Shown here piece by piece: positions 53,601 through 64,000 of a stretch of 64,000 nt of DNA; the first letter of the stretch is position 1; the number at the start of each line of letters is the position of its first letter. The stretch spans positions 7,302,000 through 7,365,999 of the forward strand of contig CM034543.1 of the NCBI GenBank assembly GCA_020002185.1. Direction: 5' to 3'. Source of the DNA: Paraescarpia echinospica. Lineage: Eukaryota; Annelida; Polychaeta; Sabellida; Siboglinidae. The translations under genes were made by a program, and so were the position numbers. Under the pieces are notes generated by a model, which made no database searches, was not told the DNA's origin, and saw only the letters and a list, made by a program, of their open reading frames with translations.

Positions 53601-56429
53601 AATACAATAAATAATTTTTTTCTCATAACGTAGAAATCGTGGGTGACATATTCATCGAAAATACCAAGACAATACTGAAAAATATATTTATAGTTCGGGT
53701 GTGACATGTGAAACTGTAGATGTGTGAAACAACAGGCTACGACACAGGTAGATGCGTAATGTCTCGTGGAATCAGGCAATATTATGTACGAATGAAGTTA
53801 AACTAAGAGACGTGAGAACTCTGGTGACTCGCTTGGCCAACCATCAAATCCGTACAGCATAACTGACACCATCCTTCTGGAATTCAGCCCCACATAAGCT
53901 CGCACGTACCTAAAAACGCATGCAGTTGTCTACAGATGACGTTTTAATGTCAAACACTGTATAGACCCGGATAGTACGTGTGGCGACGAGATCCGAGTAC
54001 TGCGGTGTGTTCCAGCGTTGATGTTGTAACGGTCAGATAATGGTATTACATGCACGTGGTCACGTAAAATCCATGTGCTGCCGGTCAACTGTGGGCCGCA
54101 CAAGTCACTACACATGCGCGCGGCCTTTATTTATGTACACGTTCGTTGGAAAATCGGGGTTTTGCGTAAGTAAAACTTTCGAAGGACGACGTGCGTTCTC
54201 AGCGGGTGGTCGGTTTGTATAAAAATACGAATGATTCTTTTTAGGAATCCGAAAGGTTACTGACAAATATCAACGGCGTCCAACACTAGACAGGGTGAGG
54301 GGTGACATAAGAATGGGGTAGCACAAGTATACCCGCCACTGATACACAGTTCGGCTTCATTCCAGCCAGTCAACGACATAGCAACATCCTTGGTTATAGT
54401 AGTGAAAATGCTGGATATTTCAAACTATGACCCATTTTTCGACGCCGCGTAATTCTGCCTGGCGGCCAACATTAGGCCTATAATTGTTATACTTCTTCAC
54501 TAACGCTAATACAGTCCCTGGGTGTGTTTTGTTAGTTTAGTTTGTAGCCATGTCTTAGGCACTATGTCTGTTTCTTGGTTTATTAGCAAATGTTTAGTAT
54601 TAATGACTTAACTAATTAGTGATTTTATTAATTATTATATTAACATTCAACTCGGATGATCGCGGGGAAACTCCAAAAGGCTTATAACAGAACCATCGGT
54701 ATTGTTAGCCCGCGTTGATATAGTTTTTTTTAAACCATTATAAGTCATATATATTATTATTTATTTATTATTATTATTAATATTTATTTATTTATTAGAT
54801 CGTTTCACCAACTTTCTCAGTCCGATATTGTTCTTTAAAAATCGATTTCGCTCCTTTAATAACATTGATCTTGTGAACTTAAATATGTCAACGCCACCTG
54901 GGCATTTTCGTCGATGTGTCGTGGAATTACTGCCCTTGACGACACGGCGGCTTGTTAAATGAAAAAAAAACGGGTTCTGTTTATGGTGATGGGTTTTCCT
55001 TATGGTTAATGAACCGGTACCCAGGGTTTTGGGGGTGGAATCAGCAATTTCGTGTAATTGGGGGGACAGGGACAGGGCCTCCTTCACGTCACCCCTGTCT
55101 CCCTGGGTTGCTTGCCTCGCGACGTCGTCATCCACCGGCACTGATTGGGTTCTCCGCGAGACAGCAGCCGGCTCGAAGGTTCAGGCCACAGTTATCCGTT
55201 CGATTTGTTCGTGTGCTACTTCCGCTCGGTACCCCCTCACCCCCAGTGTATATATGATGACATGTGTTACATAATTGTTCATGCAGCCCTTTCTCTGTTT
55301 GTATAAAGTTACACCAACTATTGCGTAGGTTGGTAATGGACAATCCAAATGTATTAATTCACAGGGATTGCCACTGTGCACAGACAATCTATACAGTGTA
55401 TTTCGCATCCTGTGCACAGACAGGTACATAAAGATTACAGATCTATGTACCACATATGCTATGTACTACAATTTGTACACATATATAATAATTTTCCATT
55501 CTAGCTAGTTATTGACTAAAAAACCCTTGAATGCTGTTAGACATATTTCCACCACACGAACTGTCATACGTTTACAATATATAAATTCAAGGGGAAAAGA
55601 TACCTGTGTGCAGACTGCACACCTTCTATAGTACTAGCTAGACTATTTACCGCAATTTGCTATATACAAAAGTGGGGGCTAGAACCCACTGGCCCCCATG
55701 TTCGCATGCGGTGGCCAATATCCCCACTAAAGGGCCGTTCGATTTTTTTCGTAAAATTGAATTATGTTATATGGTATAAACTATACATATTTTAATATAC
55801 TAACCGCCCAAATGTGCTTAAATTTTAATGAGCCAATTTTTGTTGTTGAAATTTAAGTGTTTCACGAGGAAACAGTTTGTTTACATAACAGTGCGTCGCT
55901 TTTTAAGGCGTAGCCTCAGATCCGATTACTAATGCGATGTACGTGTACATCAGCTGATACGGCACAATGATGACATTTCTCGCTATTTTGGGATTTGAGT
56001 GACAGCTCGGCGATTTTTGTAAGCATTAAAATTACATTCAAAAGTTTAAGTCTTTATATAACCTCCTATTGTTTGTTTCTGTGTAGGAGCTAGACAATTT
56101 TAATTTATGAATTTTTACGATAAACGGTTGATGTGACTTGAACACACATTATGGATGCAATATTACGCGGTTAATTTTTTAAATTAAATATTGACGGGAA
56201 TCTCGCATGCATGCTATTTAAAAGAGCGTGAGGTGTGCGATATTGACTAAACTTGTTCAGCGTATCAGTAACACGACGATGCCCTGGAAGAAGTTTAAGA
56301 ATTTGTTCACGTCATGTTTTCATATAATCAGACAAGATTATGACTACGACGAACAACGGGAAAATCAACCATGCTCTGGTGTGTGCCGTCGACTGGCGTA
56401 GGTCTGCGCGAGACGGTCTTCGGTGTACC
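53601..56429. other. non-coding stretch
   Basis: Mostly AT-rich. A more GC-rich piece at 55000-55260 contains overlapping open frames of 90-117 codons on both strands, none recognisable. Confidence 0.4.
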
Positions 56430-57070
56430 ACGCCCGGTCGACCCCCCCCCCCGGTAAGTGGACCGGGGGTCCATTTACCACGGCGTGGAATATGGACCCC
56501 CGTGAAAAGCAACGTGTTTAGTAATTTAAAATGTGTAGAAGTGGTTCACTGTTAACTAGAAAACAAAATTAAAAGTACGAAAGGCACTTGTAAATGTCCC
56601 AACAAAATTCTCAAAACAATGTCAGAAACTGTAAACTACACTGAAATGTCTATGTTTATTTATGAAAGTAAGATTTGAACACTTCGCTGTTGTTGTTATA
56701 GCACACACACACACACACGCACACACGCACACACGCACGCACGCACGCACGCACTCACGCGCGCGCGCGCGAACGAATCACTTCTAACTCATTCAACACA
56801 CACAAAATTACTTTTTTGGGGTTAACATTCAACGGCGTGTAAATGGATCCCGGTCTATATATATATACACCAAGGAGGTCCATCTACATTAACACATCAG
56901 CCCATGTCACATGTTTTGTTACAGCACGTGGATTGCCAAACCAAAGAACAATGTCTAATTAACTTACTCAACACACTAAAAGTAACTTCTTTACAGGGGG
57001 TCCATATTCATGGGTTGGTAAATGAACCACCGGTCTATACACCACGGGGTCCATGTACAATATCACACCG
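56430..57070 (+). repeat. dispersed GGTCCAT/ACCACGG repeats, two diverged copies
   Basis: 56430-56700 is homologous to 49235-49560 (tgtttagtaatttaaaa, caacaaaattctcaaaac). 56835-57070 begins aatggatcccggtctatata and has tgttttgttacagcacgtgg and ttactcaacacactaaaagt, ending at a further gtctatacaccacggggtcc boundary. A CA/GCAC microsatellite lies between them (56702-56770). Confidence 0.65.
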
Positions 57071-57472
57071 GCGGTCTCGACTGGTGTGCAGTCGACTGCC
57101 GCCGGCGACCCTGCCTGGTGCGTGGCGGCCTTCACGTAGCCTTCAGAGCCGACCATCTGCCGTCGCTGTTGCGTAAGCCAGCGACGTCTAGAGAACCTAC
57201 GAGGCGTCCGCTAGCCGTGGCACGAACGTTAGCTACAGCGGCATATTTTCCTGTGACGTACGTGCGAAAATAACGGTCACCCTTCACAGCAAAGGTCATC
57301 GTGTTGACCCTGTCACTGGGCAACCGCTGACCGTCCGACCCTCGTCCGTGAAGTTGGTGTGATATATCAGTGTTTGATCTGGTCTAGAAAACCGAGATAA
57401 GGGTTTATGTCCAAACAAACCAACTACAGATGCGCAACATTGGCGTCAGAACGTGGGGAATGTTCGGGGGGG
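57071..57472. other. GC-richer non-coding stretch
   Basis: Overlapping open frames on both strands (up to 90 codons). No recognised gene. Confidence 0.35.
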
Positions 57473-57740
57473 CTAAGGCTCTCCAAAAAACTCAAATTTC
57501 ACCCCTGACGCTACCAAAAACCTCCAATTGCACCCAGCGGCTCCCAAAGACCCTCCTTCAGGCTCTCCAAAACACCCAGTTGCACCCTTCTGAGACTCCC
57601 CAAAACCCATTTGGCTCTCCAAAAACCTCCAATTGTACCCTAAAATGCACCCCTTCCCTAAATAGCTGGGAACTAACCTTAAATCCAGCCCCAAGGCAAA
57701 AATATGGAGGTTCAGCCCCCCCACAAAAAAATTCCCCGGT
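57473..57740 (+). repeat. CTCCAAAAACCTCCAATTGCACCC-type tandem repeat
   Basis: Six or so irregular units of 25-45 bp containing ctccaaaaacctccaattg and caccc. Related text in opposite orientation occurs at 62240-62430 (gggtgcagttggagg). Confidence 0.8.
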
Positions 57741-58077
57741 TCCGATGCCTATGCTCAACATTACTTCATGTTACTGCAATGCCTAGTTACTTTGAACAGG
57801 TCCCTTAGCAAAACATTCTAACAATAGAGTATTTTATTGGATTTTTGCAGATGGTTTTCTTTAGAATGTTTTGTACTATACAATTCTATACAATCAGTAG
57901 TATTCTAAAGTTTTCTATATAATAATCCATAGATTATTCTATAATATTTTTGCCGATGTATTTCCGTAGAATGTTTTGTATCGCCTACTACGAAATTCTA
58001 CAGAATCTATGTAGTCATTTCTATTTTTCTATAACATATTTTACAATGTTTTGTAGATTCCTGTAGAAATATATATA

Positions 58078-58109
<32 letters not shown>

Positions 58110-60039
58110 GTATGTATGTATATATATATATATATATACATACATGTGTGTGTGTATATATTCACATATACATATAATATGAACTACTTGCCGCTCAGGT
58201 GCACTGTGATATATAACGCATTAAGTTAATCCCCCTTACAGCATTATATCATCAACAGCCATTGTGGCAATCCATTAATGCGGGTCTCTCGGGCCGCAAA
58301 ATATGGATTAACGGGCCTCAACCTGTAATTAAGGCCGTTAGCCACTGCCTATTTTCCGGGTCTAACTCGGAGACTTCCGGTCAGACGGTCATTGTCTAAT
58401 TCCAGGACTTCAGTTGTGGAATTCCAGCCAATGTTCTTCTGCTAAATTAGATTCCAGTTAGCCACTAAGCAAACGACTCATTCCAGGATCTCTACCTTGA
58501 ACCCCCAGGAAATAAGTCATGGTCAAATTCCCGAGCCTCCACGTGGAATGGCTGGGCTGTCAAATTCTTGTGCTGTTGGTCATTATCAAAATCGCCAAGG
58601 CATCAGAGTAGAATTATCGTGCATCTAATTGCTGGGGCATCAACGTGAATCGTGCGCATGGCAAGTAGAATGTCATTATGTGGTTTGTGATGGTTCGTGT
58701 GTCTGCCATAGCACTTGTCTTGGTAATTGATACACATGTTTTGCGCGCTAAAATAAAAGGGAAACCGTGCAATTTGTTACCATAATGTTATTTTAGGGCT
58801 GCATATTTATATGTGTCAATAATTATTATAATTTATTTTGTAGTTATGTATTAATGTTAATTATAACTACGTGTGTCTATCAAACACAAATATGCCGTTG
58901 CAGTTTATGTTGTAAATATTTACTCATACCACATTTTAATTACCATAACTAACGCCAAACATAACCTTACAGTAAATAATTATATACGTACGAGTCATAT
59001 GCTTGACAAGCAATTGATTTTTCAAGTGAGCCATCATAATGTGTACATAGGCCGGGCAATGGGCAATGCCACCTTTTACAAATCTGTCTCAGTCCGGTTC
59101 TTTGATGTCTAAACATGTAGCGTGCGTACAGGTTAATGAATATCCACATTTGGTTTAATAAAACATGCTTATTTTTATGTAAAATAATGGTCAAAAGAAT
59201 TTACTCTGGGCATTGCATCTGGTAACAGAGAAACACATGCTTAGTCGTGTCATGCATTCATGGACGTATTCTGATGAATTCATGTCTGGTCATTAAATAA
59301 TATGTTAATAATTGATTTCACCAAGACTATATCAAAAAGGTTGCATAAACGAGCCAGTCTATTATAGTTGAAACTAGTTAGGGTTGTTTTTTTGCAAAAT
59401 TAACTTGAAATCAGATGAGCAAAAAATATCGAATTCAAGAGGTACTTTTAATTTGTCTTGTATAAATGTTGTGTTGCATAACCATAAAAAGTAATGGGTG
59501 AGTCAGGATATCTAGATACGTCCGCGTAAACAATATTTGTTTTGTCATTCTGTTGTTTGTAGGACCAGGCGCATATGCAATTAGTTCGGTAAATAAAGTT
59601 AAGTATTATTGTAATAATTAAAATGTATATTTAATAAGTCTACCAACTCTTTGGTAGAAGCTACCGATGTGGCAAAAGTACAGTGGAAATAAAGAAATAT
59701 GCAAATCTCTCCAGTAACACATTCCGTAATGCGATTTTTACCCATTTGAAAGACAGACCTTTCGGGCCAGTCATACGCAGCTTAGGCAACTCGGGGTAGC
59801 GCGCCTTCGGGGCTTACATGCGGGCCGGCAGGTCTGATCACGCTACGAAAAACGTCCGTTATAGTCTAAATATGGCGCTGTTAACATGATCATAGTGGTC
59901 TGGCTGTCACGGCTGACATATAAACGATGCGACGGGTCGACAGGCACGTGCCGGGGTGACGGGCGGGTGTAGGGGTCGTTGGCAATGCCATGTACATGCT
60001 GAAGTCACAATGAAATCACAGGGTGCTCTTTTGATTATG
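57741..60039. other. non-coding stretch
   Basis: Contains repeated tagaatgttttgta / attctataca segments (57820-58060) and an AT/GT microsatellite (58070-58165). No gene was recognised. Confidence 0.45.
58070..58165. repeat. AT/GT/CA microsatellite
   Basis: Alternating tatata with interspersed tgta and cata, partly self-complementary. Confidence 0.9.
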
Positions 60040-60042
60040 TCA

Positions 60043-60158
60043 CTGTGTGTATGTGCGTGTACGTGCGTGTACGTGTGCGTGCGTGTGCGTGGTGTGTGTG
60101 TGCATGTGTGTGTGTGTGCGTGTGTGTGCGTGTGCGTGTGCATGTATATGTGTGTGCA

Positions 60159-60190
<32 letters not shown>

Positions 60191-60238
60191 TGTTTGCGTG
60201 CGTGCTCGTATGTATGTACGTACGTACGTACACATGTA
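60043..60238 (+). repeat. GT/GCGT microsatellite
   Basis: Long gtgtgcgtgcgtgtgc-type tract; open frames in it are artefacts. Confidence 0.97.
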
Positions 60239-62224
60239 TGCAATGTACGTATGTCTTCTGCGTGACGTCATCACATTGGAATGATAAACGTAGGCCCACT
60301 TGGCCCTCTCAGCCTCCCCCGCGTCATCGATCTTTAAAATCGCCGCGTCTCTTATCGGCGAGCGTAAACGTCTTCTTGACACGCTACGCAGTTTATTTAC
60401 GACGTCGAGTCTCTGTAGTGACGCAGCGGTGCGTGTAAAATAGGCCTACAAACGGACACAAAAGACTGATGCGCCTTCCAGTTGTTATGTTCGGTTGTTT
60501 GGTTTATATAATGCGAACAGTGTCATATTGAGTAACGAGTAAGATGGTGAGCCAATTAAAATATTAACCGTCTCGTAAATAATGCAACGGATTTGGGAAG
60601 CAGACGCACATTTATATATACCTAAAGAGTATTTTATATTTCACCGGCTAAAGGAATATAACAACTAATTATTGATCATGCGCAAATGTTATCTAGTTTT
60701 TAGTGGTATATACCATGTATTAATTGCGGTGATACTCTAAGTTGGGTATTTTTAAAATTATTATCCACCAAAGTCAGCGCAGATGGCGCGCGGCGTCGCC
60801 GAATTTCAGAGTCGTAAGGCACGTGACAGTGGTCCATGACCCCTGTGACCTTCACGCTTATAGTCATAAGACTTAAAAATATATCGCCTTTCCCCGTCCT
60901 ATAGGTCCTCTTTCGTTTTTTTCTCGCTAAGTTCAAATTGCAGTCATACAACAATCTTGACTGGGGTTTTGGATTACGTATTCAGATCTTGCGCTCACAT
61001 ACCTATAGTAAGCCTACATCGATTTTTTTGTTACAAATGAAGGGGATTTTTACGTAATATTTTCTTTCCCAACTGTGTTAATGCAATTGTAGGCTAACAT
61101 GTTAATAAACGAGAAATGCCTTGAACATTGGTTAGACATAAAAACGAATTGCTTTTAGCACATTATTTGCTAAGGAATAACGTATATATACACGCGCTAA
61201 ATGCTTCATTCAAAATGAGGACCAGTCGTTATTTTATTAATTAATGATTCCTCCAACTATCTCCATACACAATCCTCCCAATGCAGTCTGCATTGTCCCC
61301 CAATTACCTTCCACTCTCCGGGCATCTGTTTTCTTCATCCTCTCAATCCAGGGGGGTGACTCTCTATATTGACATTAACGTAATCATCATCGCCCCTGGC
61401 GCGCGAGGATGGTTTTGTTTATTTAGTGTGAAATCGAGATAGTTCGTAATCAGATCCACTACCCGAGTTACATGTTCCGTCCTGGCTCCGGCCTCCATTG
61501 ACCAGTGTCGCGACAAGGTCAAACCAGACACCGCACACGCTGACTGAAGACCAACGCTCCAGGGCACAATTCACAGTTCATTTTTCCATTGCTGGTCATG
61601 TTAACGTTTTGTTTGATTATAATAAAACTGCATATTAGAACATTCTTAAACTTCTCCTCAGTCACTGCCATCATGGGATTGACATGCTGATCAAATTTCG
61701 CCAAAAAACAATATTTCCAGCTCTTTTAAAACGCATCCATGCACGACGCCCATCAATTATATCTATACTTACCCCAAAAGGCCTGCATCAATGTGCGTTG
61801 TATAAATAAAAATTGAAAAACATAACTCCGACAATTAAATTATATACATTATATTTCTAAATCGGATAAAATGCCTAATCAGTTGCATTCAGTTCATTTA
61901 AAAGTGTTTTTAAATATTAAATATCTCCATTTTCTAGGTCCTTTGGACCCCTCCAATGTTGTACAGTTGCAATGTCAGGTTCCACCATTCACCGAACTTA
62001 GAAGCCAGAATCTGAAAGTTGCCAGTAATTAAAGTTTTTACATGTTTTCAACATGTGATGCCTAACATTAGACTGCAGTCTTTTCAACACATATTAATTA
62101 TCATATAAATAAACTTTCTATGAAACAGCCAAACTGTTGGTGTGGTGGGTGCGTACGCACTACTCCACAACTGAGGAGAGTTCCGCTCGGTGGAAAAGAG
62201 TTCCTCTCGACGTCTGGGGGAACT
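60239..62224. other. non-coding stretch
   Basis: Nothing recognised beyond short open frames. Confidence 0.4.
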
Positions 62225-62447
62225 GTAGTTGGGTTTCATAGCTTCAATGGGGGTGCAGTTGGAGGCTTTAAATGACCCTCGGGGAGGGGGTGCAGTTGGA
62301 TGTTATGGGAGTCTCACGACGGTGTAGTCAGAGATCTCGGGATGTAGAGGTATCAATGGGAATGCAACTGCTTTTTAACCTCATGGGGGTACAATTAGAG
62401 GTCAGGGGTGTAGCTGGAGTTTGTTGCCCCCCTCCAAACAACATTGC
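62225..62447 (-). repeat. GGGTGCAGTTGGAGG repeat, inverted relative of 57473-57740
   Basis: Irregular units: gggggtgcagttggaggctt, agggggtgcagttggatgtt, tgggggtacaattagaggtc, aggggtgtagctggagtttg. It ends in ctccaaacaacattgctacg. Confidence 0.7.
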
Positions 62448-62672
62448 TACGGGCCTGCAGCGTGGTACATATATATATATACATATATACACACACACAC
62501 ACTCACCCACACCCACACACACACACACACCACCCACACCCACCCACCCACCCACACACACACACACTCACACACATTTATGAATATATATATATATATA
62601 CACACACACACACCCACACATACACCGCCCACACCCACCCACACCCACACCTACGGGCCTGCAGCGTGGTAC

Positions 62673-62706
<34 letters not shown>

Positions 62707-62790
62707 CCACTCACCCACCCACCCACACACACACACACACGCACACGCACACGCACACACACACACACACACATATTTATGAATGTTCGG
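62448..62790 (+). repeat. duplicated AT/CA microsatellite module
   Basis: The module ctacgggcctgcagcgtggt followed by AT and then CA/CCCA repeats occurs twice (starting about 62448 and 62652). Both copies end near tatttatgaat. Confidence 0.93.
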
Positions 62791-64000
62791 TAGACCTATG
62801 CTACACACAGTCTGAGCCCCTATTCAATTAAGATTCATTGATGCACCCGCGAATAAGCCGCTTCTACTTGACATAAATGACGCGTCTGTCGAGATAGTGT
62901 CTATCACGAACATAAACAACTGCTGTAGGCCTAACTAACACTATAGTTGTCTTCCCTGTTTCGTATGCTGGCTTCGAGAAAGGTAGGTCTCGCCCGCCTG
63001 GTGCGGCATCGCGCTACCCGTTTGCAGATTTGCAGACGATGACTCGATGAAAAAGACGTAGATCTAGTTATGCAATAACCTGCAGCACCAACGCAGACTG
63101 CGCCGACCCCGGCAGTGGGCATCGGCACGTTTCTTTATACACGTGACCCGTGGCCCGATCAACACGCGCGGCACATAAGCAACTCATCTGAGCCGATTTA
63201 GGCATGATTCTGTAGATTAATTTAAATGATTGCGATACATATGGAACTACTTTTATCGCAGCCAGTGGTGCCCGCACACGTTACTAACTCGTGACTTTGC
63301 AGAATCGCATTCTGAGAGTTATGCACACGGGCACGTACGTAAGTGGACGTGCGTGCATGTGTGCGTGTGCTAAAGACTTCCATTTCAAGGATTTCTTGCA
63401 CTTGTTTTTTGACTGGTGCATCTTCCAGTCAACTTTCATAAAAGTTAAATTCACAAAATTTACCTAAGTTGCTATACGTTAAACTTCGTAGTTGTGAACT
63501 ATAGAAAATTCGATCTGAAATGTGCTAGACGACTTCGGCAGCTGGTCGTTGTAAGTGTGTCATTGGGTTAGCACATCCATATTTATATAAACACGACAAG
63601 GAGCTCGCTAGATAAACGAACATGGTCTATCTATGTGAAGAAGGGGACATGACGTCATTTTGACCGCGTATTCTAGATGATGCGTTAATGGAATGGTTTT
63701 ATTATAGTGATTTTGGGTGAACTTCTAAGGACATTATGCAAACTATCCGGACATTTGAATTATACACTTTTACACGTGTTTCAGCCCCAACCCTTAAAAG
63801 ATTAACTCAAACGCCAACCTTAGACTCAAAGCTAAATGCATATTTAAGATAACGTTCTACAAGCAGCCAAAATTGCCTACAATTTGGCATCTGGCATTTT
63901 TTTATTTGCTCGGATGTAGCCGTAAATTTGCACTACACAGTTATTCAATATTACTAACCAAACATGCCGTAATATTTTCTCTTTTGGAATCATCATTTAA
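62791..64000. other. non-coding right edge
   Basis: No gene or element was recognised. Confidence 0.4.

Overview
The window is eukaryotic genomic DNA, very probably from an invertebrate animal. It has GT-AG introns, several families of LINE, SINE and hAT elements, dense micro- and minisatellites and AT-rich non-coding sequence. The species cannot be named from the sequence alone.

The one host gene I can support is on the + strand at 977-11506: nine consecutive exons of C2CD3, a multi-C2-domain centriole elongation and distal-appendage protein. Splice phases fit at all eight junctions and give an uninterrupted 466-codon segment that is open at both ends. Most of its introns carry their own tandem array: a 50-bp array in intron 1, TGGC/TGTC tetranucleotides in intron 2, a decayed ~30-bp array in intron 3, GTGACA-type repeats in intron 5, and a 2.6-kb, ~97-copy 27-bp array in intron 6. 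The 27-bp array runs up to the exon at 9999. Each unit copies that exon's 3' splice site and first codons. This is the most unusual object in the window.

12.1-14.46 kb is a CA-rich array, an assembly gap of exactly 1000 N, and a pyrimidine-rich CTCACC array with a 268-bp higher-order period. Beyond it no further C2CD3 exon is recognisable except one weak candidate at 14460.

16.6-23.1 kb is a nested stack of transposons. A degenerate hAT element (minus-strand transposase pseudogene) contains an RTE-like LINE (minus, 17.4-20.6 kb), a TIR element (16951-17434) and an 862-bp non-autonomous hAT-like element with a perfect 8-bp target-site duplication (20844-21705).

24-36 kb holds palindromes: a 178-bp AT-rich snapback, a ~4.9-kb imperfect inverted repeat (28.8-33.7 kb), and in its spacer a perfect 37-bp-arm hairpin. 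36.3-47.8 kb contains CR1-like LINE copies. One is internally deleted and still shows ORF1 esterase-like sequence; another has its ORF2 part inverted relative to its 3' UTR, as twin priming produces. 48-64 kb is non-coding with dispersed MITE-like repeats and microsatellites. I found no RNA gene, CRISPR array or prokaryotic feature, and no coherent new multi-gene system.
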